From contig DASZTL010000088.1 in the NCBI GenBank assembly GCA_035548055.1, forward strand, positions 1-64,000: a stretch of DNA of 64,000 nt, written 5' to 3'. Positions 15,536 to 23,487 of the stretch are shown one piece after another. Source of the stretch: DASZTV01 sp035548055 (GTDB lineage: Bacteria > Actinomycetota > Actinomycetes > JAFAQI01). Position 1 is the stretch's first letter, and each line of letters starts with the position of its first letter. The notes under the pieces were generated by a model that was not told the origin of the DNA, ran no database searches, and saw only the letters and a list, made by a program, of their open reading frames with translations. The translations under genes and the position numbers were made by a program.

Positions 15536-16669
15536 CTAGCCGGCGAGTGCAGCGATCCGGAACTGGCCGGTCGGGACGTCGAGATGCTCGGGCAGATAGA
15601 GCCGCTGCAACGCCGCGACGACGGCTTCGGCGAGCGCGTCGCGGAACTCACCGCTCGCCAGCCGCGCCGCGTCGCTCGGGCTCGACAGGTAGCCGGCTTC
15701 CAGGCGCACGGCCGGCATCCGGGTGAGTCGCAGCAGCTCCCATGACTTCGGGTGGGCGCGGCAGTCCACCAGGTCGGTCCGCGACGCCACCTCCCGCACG
15801 ATCAGGTCCGCGAGTCGCTCGCCGACCGCCGAGCGTGACGCCCGGCCCGGGGTCGACGAGCCGTAGAAGTAGCAGGCGACACCACTGGCCGCAGGGCTGT
15901 TCACGGCGTCGTGGTGCAACGAGACCACGGCCTGGGCGCCGACGTCGTTGGCAAAGCCGGCCCGCTCCACCTCGGCGGGGTTGGCGTCGGTGCTCCGGGT
16001 GAGGTACGTCGTGACGCCGAGCGCGCCGAGGCGCCCCTCGATCCGCCGCGCAACATCGAGGGCGATGTCTGCCTCGGCCAGACCGTGGCCGGTGACGCCC
16101 GTCTCCGGCCCGCCGTGACCGGGGTCGAGCACGATGGTGCGCCCGGTCAGTGTCGGTCCGCTGACCCGCAGCCGCTCCTCCTCGCGCCGTTCGGAGGGGG
16201 AGCCGCCGGTGACGGTGCGCCGCAGCTGCTCCAACGCCCGGAGCGTGCCGGGCCCGAGCGTGCCGTCCGCGCCGAGCCCGACGTTGCGCTGGAACTCGCG
16301 CAGCGCCGCATCCGTCGCAGGCCCGAAGATCCCGTCGCAGCGCCCGGGATCGAAGCCGAGGTCGAGCAGGCGCTGCTGAAGGGTTGCGACGTCGTCGCCG
16401 ACGGTCGGGCGGTTCACGGTGTAGGTGAGCACGCGGTCACCGAAGCGCCAGTGTGCCTCGTCCAGGCAGCGGTATGTCTCGGCCCCCACGACGCCGTCGA
16501 CCCGAAGCCCGCGCGCCTGCTGGAATCCGCGCACCGCGCGGTCGAGCGCCAGGTCGAACTCCTCGGCTGCGGTGTCCGCCGCGGTCTCGCCGAGCAGCCC
16601 GAGCCCGGCCAGCTTCGTCCGAATCTCGGCGACGCCGCTCCCGCGGTCGCCCATCCGGAACTCGGTCAC
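15536..16669 (-). CDS. cwlM: CwlM-like protein: two peptidoglycan-binding domains and an amidase_3 domain
   Basis: The 377-residue protein has two PG_binding_1 repeats (about 5-75 and 90-150; AVRGFQQARGLRVDGVVG and ALREFQRNVGLGADGTLG) followed by an N-acetylmuramoyl-L-alanine amidase_3 domain (about 175-365). Position next to trxA-trxB and parB is that of M. tuberculosis CwlM (Rv3915), which is cytoplasmic and, when phosphorylated by PknB, stimulates MurA rather than cutting peptidoglycan. Like CwlM it has no signal peptide. The amidase zinc and catalytic residues appear retained: His in DPGHGG, Glu in AEADIAL, His in SLHHDA, Glu in RLEAGYLSS. The regulator role is inferred by synteny. Confidence 0.85.
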   Translation of the reverse strand: MTEFRMGDRGSGVAEIRTKLAGLGLLGETAADTAAEEFDLALDRAVRGFQQARGLRVDGVVGAETYRCLDEAHWRFGDRVLTYTVNRPTVGDDVATLQQRLLDLGFDPGRCDGIFGPATDAALREFQRNVGLGADGTLGPGTLRALEQLRRTVTGGSPSERREEERLRVSGPTLTGRTIVLDPGHGGPETGVTGHGLAEADIALDVARRIEGRLGALGVTTYLTRSTDANPAEVERAGFANDVGAQAVVSLHHDAVNSPAASGVACYFYGSSTPGRASRSAVGERLADLIVREVASRTDLVDCRAHPKSWELLRLTRMPAVRLEAGYLSSPSDAARLASGEFRDALAEAVVAALQRLYLPEHLDVPTGQFRIAALAG

Positions 16670-16746
16670 GCCGCGATGGTACGCAGCGCGGGGCGTCCCG
16701 AAACCCCTTACGGGGATTGAATTTCTCCCGTTGTTACGGGTGATGC

Positions 16747-17073
16747 CTACAGGTAGGCCTCGAGGTCGCGAAGCAGTGCGGCCTTCGGCTTGGCGCCCAC
16801 GATCGACTTCACGACCTCACCACCGGAGAACACCGACATCGTCGGGATCGACATGACCTGGTAGCGGCGGGTGATCTCAGGGTTCTCGTCGGTGTTGAGC
16901 TTCACCACGACGACCTTGCCCTCGTTCTCAGCCGCGATCTCCTCGAGAACCGGGGCGACCATCTTGCACGGTCCGCACCATTCGGCCCAGAAGTCGACGA
17001 TGACGGGCAGGTCGCTGCCGAGCACCTCGGCGTCGAACGTGGCGTCGGTGACGGTCTTGGTTGCGGCACCCAT
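16747..17073 (-). CDS. trxA: Thioredoxin
   Basis: A 108-residue thioredoxin with the active site WCGPC (Cys33, Cys36), the cis-proline loop SIPTMSVF and the standard fold. It reduces protein disulfides in the cytoplasm with electrons from TrxB, which lies 78 bp upstream on the same strand. This is the trxB-trxC arrangement seen next to cwlM in mycobacteria. Short hairpins (for example CCCGT-TGTT-ACGGG at about 16727-16740) lie between trxA and cwlM and may attenuate readthrough. Confidence 0.96.
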   Translation of the reverse strand: MGAATKTVTDATFDAEVLGSDLPVIVDFWAEWCGPCKMVAPVLEEIAAENEGKVVVVKLNTDENPEITRRYQVMSIPTMSVFSGGEVVKSIVGAKPKAALLRDLEAYL

Positions 17074-17151
17074 CAGGTCTCTCCTCGAGGTTGTCTGCCT
17101 ACCGGTCCAACAAGGCCGTCAGCCGGGATGTTCCCAGGCCGGCGGCGACGC

Positions 17152-18081
17152 TCAGTGCTGTGCTTCGAGGTACTTCTCGACGTCGATCGCCGCGGCGCAG
17201 CCGGTGCCGGCCGCGGTGATGGCCTGCCGGAAGGTCCGGTCCACCAGGTCGCCGCAGGCGAAGACTCCCGGGATGTTGGTCCGGGTGCGCGGTGCGTCGA
17301 CGACGACGTACCCGTCTGCGTCGAGCGTCACCTGGTCGCGGACGAGCTCGCTGCGGGGGTCGTGGCCGATCGCGACGAACACGCCGCCCACGGGCAGCGT
17401 CGACGTCTCGCCGGACGTGACGTCCTCGACCACCAGCCCGCTCACCTTGCCCTCGCCCACGACCTCCTTCACCACGCTGTTCCACGCGAAGTCGATCTTC
17501 GGGTTCGACAACGCCCGGTCGGCCATGATCTTCGACGCCCGCAGCGTGTCGCGGCGATGGACGATCGTCACCGACGAGGCGAACTTGGTGAGGAACGTCG
17601 CCTCCTCGACGGCAGAGTCGCCGCCGCCGACGACGGCGATCGGCTGCTCCCGGAAGAAGAAGCCGTCGCAGGTCGCACACCATGAGACGCCGTGCCCGGA
17701 CAGCTCCTTCTCGCCCGGTACGCCGAGCTCTCGGTACGCCGAGCCCATCGCCAGGATCACGGTCCGCGCTTCGTGGACCTCGCCGCCGACCGTGACACGC
17801 TTGATGTCTGCGGTCAGGTCGAGCGCAGTGGCGTCGTCGGTGACGATCTCGGCGCCGAACTTCTCCGCCTGCTTGCGCATCATGTCCATGAGCTCGGGGC
17901 CCATGACGCCATCCGGGAAGCCGGGAAAGTTCTCGACCTCCGTGGTGTTCATGAGCGCGCCGCCGTACTGGAAGCCCTCGATCAGCAGCGGGCGGAGATT
18001 GGCGCGCGCGGTGTAGAGCCCAGCGGTGTATCCGGCGGGCCCGGACCCGACGATGATCACGTCGCGAACCGTGTCGGACAT
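17152..18081 (-). CDS. trxB: Thioredoxin-disulfide reductase
   Basis: FAD-containing NADPH:thioredoxin reductase, 309 residues. Seen: FAD loop GSGPAG (12-17), the redox pair CATC (about 135-138), the NADPH loop GGGDSA, the HRRD NADPH-phosphate motif and the C-terminal FAD motif GVFACGDLVD. The ATG at 18081 is preferred over an in-frame start seven codons upstream because GAGGGAG precedes it. It forms an operon with trxA. A TAGACT on the minus strand at 18131-18136 is a possible -10. Confidence 0.96.
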   Translation of the reverse strand: MSDTVRDVIIVGSGPAGYTAGLYTARANLRPLLIEGFQYGGALMNTTEVENFPGFPDGVMGPELMDMMRKQAEKFGAEIVTDDATALDLTADIKRVTVGGEVHEARTVILAMGSAYRELGVPGEKELSGHGVSWCATCDGFFFREQPIAVVGGGDSAVEEATFLTKFASSVTIVHRRDTLRASKIMADRALSNPKIDFAWNSVVKEVVGEGKVSGLVVEDVTSGETSTLPVGGVFVAIGHDPRSELVRDQVTLDADGYVVVDAPRTRTNIPGVFACGDLVDRTFRQAITAAGTGCAAAIDVEKYLEAQH

Positions 18082-18214
18082 CTGCCGCTCCCTCGCCAAC
18101 ATCGATTGCAGAGCCTTCGAGCAACACTGAGTCTAGGAACCGCATTCCCAGTCGTGCTCCGCGCGCCGGTGGAGTCGTGCTCCGCGCGCCGGCGGACATG
18201 GCAGGCTGGCAGGC

Positions 18215-18772
18215 GTGCCCGACACCACGGCGGTGCTTCGCTGCGCCGTCCATCCGGCCCGGGTGGCTCGTGACCGGTGCCCGAACTGCGCGCGGCCGCG
18301 CTGTGCCGATGACGTCTTGGCTCATGGTGAGGACCACTGCGGGGCGTGCGCCGTCGAGCCGGTGGAGGGCGGTTCGCGGACCTTTCCGGAGCGTGTCATC
18401 GCCTCCGGTCTGACCGTCATCCCGGTGACGGTGGTCGGCGGCTGGATCTACTCGCAGTACGTCGAGGTGTCGACCTTCTCCTGGTTGGTGCCGGCGCTGA
18501 TCGGGGTCGCGGGCGCCTCCGCCTCGACCACCGTGTGGCAGCGGGGCGGCGGCTGGTCGCGCCCGGCGGTCGTGATCGGTCTGATTGCTGCCGTTTGCGG
18601 CACGGCGTTCGGATTCCGGCTCTTCCCGCACGGCCCGCACGACCCGTTGCACCCGTGGCATGTCGTGGGCCTGCCTTACCTCTGCGCGGTCGCCGGCTCG
18701 TTGCTCTGGCCGATCGCCCTCGGTCCGCCGCGCAAGCCCAAGCCCGCGGACGGCCCGAACCCCGGGCGCTAG
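18215..18772 (+). CDS. Membrane protein with an N-terminal Cys/His (B-box-like) zinc motif
   Basis: The 185-residue product starts at GTG 18215. Residues 10-45 contain CAVHP, CPNCARPRC and HGEDHCGAC, an array of Cys and His like a B-box/zinc-ribbon. About four hydrophobic segments follow (IASGLTVIPVTVVGGWI, FSWLVPALIGVAGA, AVVIGLIAAVCGTAFGF, VVGLPYLCAVAGSLLW). Function unknown. It is divergent from trxB and its stop overlaps the convergent anti-sigma gene by four bases. Confidence 0.65.
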   Translation: MPDTTAVLRCAVHPARVARDRCPNCARPRCADDVLAHGEDHCGACAVEPVEGGSRTFPERVIASGLTVIPVTVVGGWIYSQYVEVSTFSWLVPALIGVAGASASTTVWQRGGGWSRPAVVIGLIAAVCGTAFGFRLFPHGPHDPLHPWHVVGLPYLCAVAGSLLWPIALGPPRKPKPADGPNPGR

Positions 18773-19761
18773 GGCGTCCGGTCGAGGATCTGGTAGTCGA
18801 GCAGCGAGGTGTCGTCGCAAGCCGCACCGACGACGAAGACATCGATGCTGTGTGGGTCGGTGAGGTCGTCGAACACGAATACGACGGCCGGGACCCGACG
18901 CAGGCCGGCGTCCGCGTTGGTCCAGCGACCGAAGTCGACCGCGATGGGGGAGGCATTCGGAGTGTCGCTGATGAACGCCGCGCACTGCAGCAACGCCGAC
19001 CGGGAGTCGGCCAGCCGCCGAAGTGACGCCGGGATCCGGGACGTGGCAGTGGCGACCGACGGCGCCGGCGCTACACCGGCTGGAGCAGGTACCGCACCGG
19101 TGTCGGGCTGCCGCGTTTCCACCCCGTTCTTCGCGGCCCGGGGATGGCCGGCGGCGTTACCCGCGCTGCCGCCGCCGGCGGCGGCGCCGCCCTGCGTGCC
19201 CGCGAACTCCGGCGTCTTGGCGGCGAGCGTGTCGGCTGCTGCCGCGTTGCCGATCAGACCGGTGGCGAGGTCGGCGATCGAATCCGGCGTGTAGGTTCGT
19301 CCGCTCTCCTGCAGCGGTACCCGCAACCGTTGGGCCGAGGCGGCCGCAGTGGGGACGAGCGGCGCCGCGGCCGCGCTTGTCGGGGTCGCTTTGTGCCCGT
19401 GCCGTGTGCCGACCGCGATGCCGGTCGCGCCGAGTACGACGACCGCCGCGGCGGCGGCGTACGCCCAAGGCGGGATGCCACCGAATCGCTTGGCACGGTA
19501 GGCCCCGAGGTCCGGTACGACGTCCTCACCGGTCGTGGTGGTCGCGTCGTCGAGCGCGCGCGCGAGGCGTGCCGCGACGTCCGCCGGCATCTGCGCCGGA
19601 CCGAGATCGCGAAGCGCGTCCTTCGTCCGCCCAATTGCCGCTGCCCGTGCCTGGCACTCGTCGCAGCGCGCGAGGTGCCGGGCGGCGGCCCTGGCACGCC
19701 GGTGGGCGAGCAGCCCTGCGTCGAGCTCGGCGAGCTCGTCGAGGGTGAAGTGCTCGCTCAC
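18769..19761 (-). CDS. rsmA: Zinc-finger anti-sigma factor for SigM
   Basis: A 330-residue membrane protein. The N-terminal anti-sigma domain has the ZAS motif His29-x3-Cys33-x2-Cys36 (RHLARCDEC). A single membrane segment lies near residues 98-118 (WAYAAAAAVVVLGATGIAV), followed by a low-complexity Ala/Pro/Gly-rich region and a folded C-terminal extracellular domain (from about 240). The start overlaps sigM by four bases, as in the mycobacterial sigM-rsmA (Rv3911-Rv3912) pair. It presumably holds SigM inactive at the membrane until a signal releases it. The pairing is strong; the signal is unknown. Confidence 0.85.
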   Translation of the reverse strand: MSEHFTLDELAELDAGLLAHRRARAAARHLARCDECQARAAAIGRTKDALRDLGPAQMPADVAARLARALDDATTTTGEDVVPDLGAYRAKRFGGIPPWAYAAAAAVVVLGATGIAVGTRHGHKATPTSAAAAPLVPTAAASAQRLRVPLQESGRTYTPDSIADLATGLIGNAAAADTLAAKTPEFAGTQGGAAAGGGSAGNAAGHPRAAKNGVETRQPDTGAVPAPAGVAPAPSVATATSRIPASLRRLADSRSALLQCAAFISDTPNASPIAVDFGRWTNADAGLRRVPAVVFVFDDLTDPHSIDVFVVGAACDDTSLLDYQILDRTP

Positions 19762-20426
19762 GCCTGCTCCTCCGGTCCGGTCGAGGTGGACTCATTGGCT
19801 TGGACGCGGGGCGACGGCGCATCGTTCCCGGGATCGCGCTCCGTCCGCGGGTCGAGATCCCAGAGCCGCTCCGCAAGTCGGGCCCGGGCGCGCGCACAGC
19901 GACTCTTCACGGTGCCGGTCGGCACGCCGAGAATCTGTGACGCCTCGTCAACGCTGAAGCCCTCGAGATCGACGAGGACGACAGCCGCCGACTGCTCGAT
20001 GGGCAGGGTTCGCAGCGCGGCGGTCACGGCGAGCGCGGTCTCGCGATCACCGAGGACATCGGCGGCGGGGGCGGCCGGCTCCTCCGGGAGCGGCTGGGTG
20101 GGCCGTACCGACCGCCGCCGAACCAGGTCGAGGCAAGCGTTCACCACGATCCGGTGCAACCAGGTCGTGACCGCCGAGTTCCCGCGGAAGCTCGATGCGC
20201 CGCGGTACGCCGAGAGCAGCGCATCCTGCAATGCGTCGGCTGCGTCGTCGGGGTTGCCGAGGGTGCGGAGCGCGACCGCCCAGAGCCGATCGCGATGACG
20301 GGCTACGAGCTGACCGAAGGCCTCGTGGTCACCGCCGACGTGCCGCGCGAGGAGGTCGGCGTCGTCGAGCAGTTCGTCGCTCACGTCCTCCACTCCGCGC
20401 GCCGGCCGAGAGCGCAGCGGGCTCAC
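19758..20426 (-). CDS. sigM: ECF RNA polymerase sigma factor SigM
   Basis: An extracytoplasmic-function sigma factor: region 2 (about residues 28-100; AFGQLVARHRDRLWAVALRTLGNPDDAADALQDALLSAYRG) and region 4 (about 130-185; LPIEQSAAVVLVDLEGFSVDEASQILGVPTGTVKSRCARARARL). The 222-residue start at GTG 20426 lacks a strong ribosome-binding site; GTGs at 20393 and 20384 are alternatives. It is followed by its anti-sigma gene with an ATGA overlap. Position near trxB, the pseudokinase and murJ matches sigM of mycobacteria and Streptomyces. Confidence 0.88.
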   Translation of the reverse strand: MSPLRSRPARGVEDVSDELLDDADLLARHVGGDHEAFGQLVARHRDRLWAVALRTLGNPDDAADALQDALLSAYRGASSFRGNSAVTTWLHRIVVNACLDLVRRRSVRPTQPLPEEPAAPAADVLGDRETALAVTAALRTLPIEQSAAVVLVDLEGFSVDEASQILGVPTGTVKSRCARARARLAERLWDLDPRTERDPGNDAPSPRVQANESTSTGPEEQA

Positions 20427-20473
20427 GCCGCTGACTCAGGGCCGAGGGTATCGGTCGTTCGCGTGAAATCCCG

Positions 20474-21868
20474 TCAGTGCAGCAAGGCGAGCTCTGAGAT
20501 CCCCAGCGAGTATGTGTCCCTGCCGGTCGACGGCAGCGAGGTGACCCAGACCAGCCAGTATCGAGCGCGTATCGGCCGGTCGAGCTGCAGCGTGACCGAC
20601 GCGGGGCTCCCGTTGCGACTGGCAACGATCGGTAGCTCGTCAGGAGCTGTCGGCCGGGTCGCGCCGGCCCGCAGCTCGATGTCGGCCCCCGCCGCGGACA
20701 GCAGCATGCGCGCGGTGTCGACCGTCTTCGGTCGACCGAGATCGATCAGCAGCCCGACGCCGCTCTTCAGGCCCCCGAAGCGGGGGCTTCCTCGATACGA
20801 GTCGGTGGTCCATGTCGTCGAGGGGTCGTCGTCGACCGCCAGTCCGACACCGCCGGGGTCCTCGATCCCGTTGCCCTGCGGGTCGAAGCTCGTCGCCGTC
20901 GGAGGCTTCGACCACACCAGGCGGCTTCCCTCGGTCGCCGGTGCCCGCGGCTGCGGGAAGCTCGACGCGGCGACCCGGTCCGCGCCGGGTACCCGGCCGA
21001 GCCGACTTCCGGCGGTCCAGGACGCGACTCCGACGGCGGCAACGAGTACGGGCGGGACGACCCACCACGCAATGCGCCGCACCCGCTCACGGGTGTGTGA
21101 CTCGGAGTCCTCGGAGGCGTTGACCAACGGCATCTGCGGCAGCCGCGCGAGGACGCGTGCAAGGTGCGCGGCGTCCGGATAGCCGCCGCTGAGCGCTGAT
21201 GCGGTCACCTCGTCGAGGGCGCGGCCCACCTTGCGGCGTTGGGTGCGCGGGTGCCGGCCGTCTCCCTTCTGCACGCCGGGAAGCCCGTGCCATCCCATCA
21301 GCGGCCAGTGACCCGTGGTGGCGGCGAAGAGCAGCGCACCGAGGCCGAGCACGTCGTCGTACGTCGCCGCTTCGGCGGACTGCGCTTCGTGGATCTCGAG
21401 GCCGGTCAGGCGCGGCTGCCCGTCGGTCGGGATCAGCACCTCGTCCGGGTGCAGCCGGCCGTGGCGGACGCCGGCGGCCTGGGCCGCCGCGACAGCTTGT
21501 GCGCAGCTTGCGACGAGAAAGGTCGCGACCTGATCGCGGAGCGGCTCGCGACTCAGCAGGGAGGTGAGAGGTTGACCCTCCACCCATTCGCACACGACCC
21601 AGACCGCGACCTTGCGGCCGGTCGGCACCGATCCGACGTCGAGGACGCGAACCCACCGCGAGTCGGGCACTCCGCCGGCGCGACCAGCCGCCGCGGCGAT
21701 GGACCTCGCGTCGGTGCGGCTGCGCGCGGCGAGCAGGTGGACGGCCACCCCCCGGTCGAGGACTTCGTCGGTGGCGTGCCACAACTCGCGTTCACCGGCC
21801 GTGTGACACAGCCGGTCCAGGCGGTATCGGTTGTCGAGCAGGTCCCCGACCTCGAGACCTGCGACCAC
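20474..21868 (-). CDS. Membrane-anchored serine/threonine pseudokinase (MviN-associated type)
   Basis: The 464-residue protein has an N-terminal kinase-like domain (about 1-255), one membrane segment (about 275-295, WWVVPPVLVAAVGVASWTA) and an extracellular domain (about 315-464) that looks like a galactose-binding/discoidin beta-sandwich. Kinase motifs are degraded: HGRLHPDEVLI stands where HRDxKPxN is expected and LTGLEIHE where DFG is expected, so it is probably a pseudokinase. In M. tuberculosis the same architecture is fused to the end of MurJ/MviN, where PknB phosphorylation recruits FhaA. Here it is a separate gene, with two genes between it and murJ. Confidence 0.8.
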   Translation of the reverse strand: MVAGLEVGDLLDNRYRLDRLCHTAGERELWHATDEVLDRGVAVHLLAARSRTDARSIAAAAGRAGGVPDSRWVRVLDVGSVPTGRKVAVWVVCEWVEGQPLTSLLSREPLRDQVATFLVASCAQAVAAAQAAGVRHGRLHPDEVLIPTDGQPRLTGLEIHEAQSAEAATYDDVLGLGALLFAATTGHWPLMGWHGLPGVQKGDGRHPRTQRRKVGRALDEVTASALSGGYPDAAHLARVLARLPQMPLVNASEDSESHTRERVRRIAWWVVPPVLVAAVGVASWTAGSRLGRVPGADRVAASSFPQPRAPATEGSRLVWSKPPTATSFDPQGNGIEDPGGVGLAVDDDPSTTWTTDSYRGSPRFGGLKSGVGLLIDLGRPKTVDTARMLLSAAGADIELRAGATRPTAPDELPIVASRNGSPASVTLQLDRPIRARYWLVWVTSLPSTGRDTYSLGISELALLH

Positions 21869-21909
21869 GGGATCGATGCTACGGAGCGGGGTGCCTGCTG
21901 CGGGCTAGA

Positions 21910-22989
21910 TCACGCCCACGGCCTCGTGGCACCGATGAAGCCGCTGACGTAGACGGGCTGGATCTGAACGACGGTGCCGGTGTGCGGCGCGGCGATCATC
22001 AGCCCGCCGCCGAGATACATCGTGACGTGATGGATCGTCGCCGGGACGGCCGTGTTGGTCGCCCAGAACAGCAGGTCGCCGGGGAGCAGGTTGGCGAGCG
22101 ACGGGTGCGTGCCGGCGTTGTACTGGTCCGCGGCGACACGCGGCAGGGTGATGCCGGCATGACGGTAGGCGCCTTGGGTCAGACCGCTGCAGTCGTACGA
22201 GCTCGGTCCGGTCCCACCCCACTGGTAGGGCTTGCCCAGCTGCTGCTTTGCCCACGCGATCGCGCTCGCGACGGTCTGGTTCGGGGGCGGACCTTCGCCC
22301 GAGCCGACCGAGCCGCCGGCTGCGGCCACCGCGGCCGCGAAGTCCTTCGCGCCTTGGGCGATCTGGGCGGCCTGGGTGACGTTGAGCAGCCGCCTGATCG
22401 TGCCGTTGGCGGTTGCGAGCTCGTGCTCCCGCCGCGCGATCAGCTCGCTGATCTGCCCGGCCGCGTCGGTGGCCTGGATCTGCAAACGGGTGATCCGGGC
22501 GGTGACCTTCGTGTCGGCGGCGTTGAGGACTTCGGCGTGGGCGACCAGCTGCGCCGCGTTGTCCGCGCTGCGCACCTGGTAGTTGATGACGGCGGCCGCG
22601 AGGTTGTACCGGTCGAGTGCATCGAGCGGGTTGTCCCCACCGAGCATCGTGGCGAGGATCGCGGGATCGCCACCGCTCTCGTACAGGTCGCGGGTGCGGT
22701 CTGCGACCTCCTGTCGCGCCGCGGCCGCCTTCGCCTGGATCGCGTTCAGCGCGGCGTCGGCCTGCGCTTGCTGGTAGTTCGCCTGGAGCAGCTGCGTGTT
22801 GGCCTTGTCCCACTTCTCGGTGAGGATCTCGGCCTTCGTCTGCAGCTGCTCGATCGACTGGGCGAGGGCAGCGGCGCGAGCGCGCGCATCTCCCAGCGGA
22901 TCCGCGCTCGCTGCCGACCCGCCCAGGACGGAGACGCCGGCAAGCGTCGCCAGCACCACGCCGGCCGACACACCCCTCGTGAGACGCAT
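21910..22989 (-). CDS. Secreted NlpC/P60 peptidoglycan endopeptidase
   Basis: A 359-residue exported protein with a signal peptide (1-29, ending ASADP), a coiled-coil region (about 30-210, rich in Ala/Gln/Glu) and a C-terminal NlpC/P60 domain (about 240-359). The catalytic Cys is in SYDCSGLTQG (near 265) and the His in HHVTMYLGGG (near 318). Such RipA/RipC-like enzymes cleave D-Glu to diaminopimelate bonds in stem peptides during division; the coiled coil can serve autoinhibition or FtsEX docking. It starts two bases after the preceding small membrane-protein gene and sits in the murJ envelope cluster. Confidence 0.9.
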   Translation of the reverse strand: MRLTRGVSAGVVLATLAGVSVLGGSAASADPLGDARARAAALAQSIEQLQTKAEILTEKWDKANTQLLQANYQQAQADAALNAIQAKAAAARQEVADRTRDLYESGGDPAILATMLGGDNPLDALDRYNLAAAVINYQVRSADNAAQLVAHAEVLNAADTKVTARITRLQIQATDAAGQISELIARREHELATANGTIRRLLNVTQAAQIAQGAKDFAAAVAAAGGSVGSGEGPPPNQTVASAIAWAKQQLGKPYQWGGTGPSSYDCSGLTQGAYRHAGITLPRVAADQYNAGTHPSLANLLPGDLLFWATNTAVPATIHHVTMYLGGGLMIAAPHTGTVVQIQPVYVSGFIGATRPWA

Positions 22990-22991
22990 CT

Positions 22992-23432
22992 CTAGTCGCT
23001 CGTGCTCGCGTCGCCGGACTCGTACGCGACGAGCAGGTCGTGCATGAAGCCGATGTGCTTGAAGATCAGCGTCTTGGCCTCGCGCCGTACGACGAGATGA
23101 ACGGTGCCGTCCGGGTCAACGGAGAAGTTGCCCTTCGTGCCGCACAGCGGGTCGGTCGACCCCTCGCAGACGTGGTCGGACGGGTTGTTCTCGGCCTCGT
23201 ACTGGACCGCCGCCGTGTAGGCGTTCATCGCGGTCCGGTTCCCGGTTTCCGCATCGCTCCAGGCCTGGCTCGCGGCGTAGGCCGCGTTCTGGGCGTCGTT
23301 TTCGGCCTTGAGGTGTGTGGCGACCGTCGTGACGCCGTCGTATCCGAGCAGCCCGAGGACGGCCAGGGCGAGGCCAGCCTTGACGAGCCAGTGCACCTTG
23401 AAGGCGCCGCGATCGTCACCGCGGATGCGCAT
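22992..23432 (-). CDS. Small single-pass membrane protein of unknown function
   Basis: A 146-residue protein starting at ATG 23432 with a short basic cytoplasmic end (MRIRGDDRG), one membrane segment (VKAGLALAVLGLLGYDGVTTV, about 14-34), an Ala/Asn-rich helical stretch (LKAENDAQNAAYAASQAW) and a C-terminal globular part with a Cys pair (CEGSTDPLC). No family recognised. The open frame reaches upstream into the murJ end but without a plausible start. It lies between murJ and the NlpC/P60 gene with two bases to the latter, so the two are almost certainly co-translated; a partner or assembly role for the endopeptidase is a guess. Confidence 0.6.
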   Translation of the reverse strand: MRIRGDDRGAFKVHWLVKAGLALAVLGLLGYDGVTTVATHLKAENDAQNAAYAASQAWSDAETGNRTAMNAYTAAVQYEAENNPSDHVCEGSTDPLCGTKGNFSVDPDGTVHLVVRREAKTLIFKHIGFMHDLLVAYESGDASTSD

Positions 23433-23487
23433 ACTGCGAAATGTCGGCGGTGAACCGGGTCTCCTTAACCCGAGCCGCCCGCCCGGG

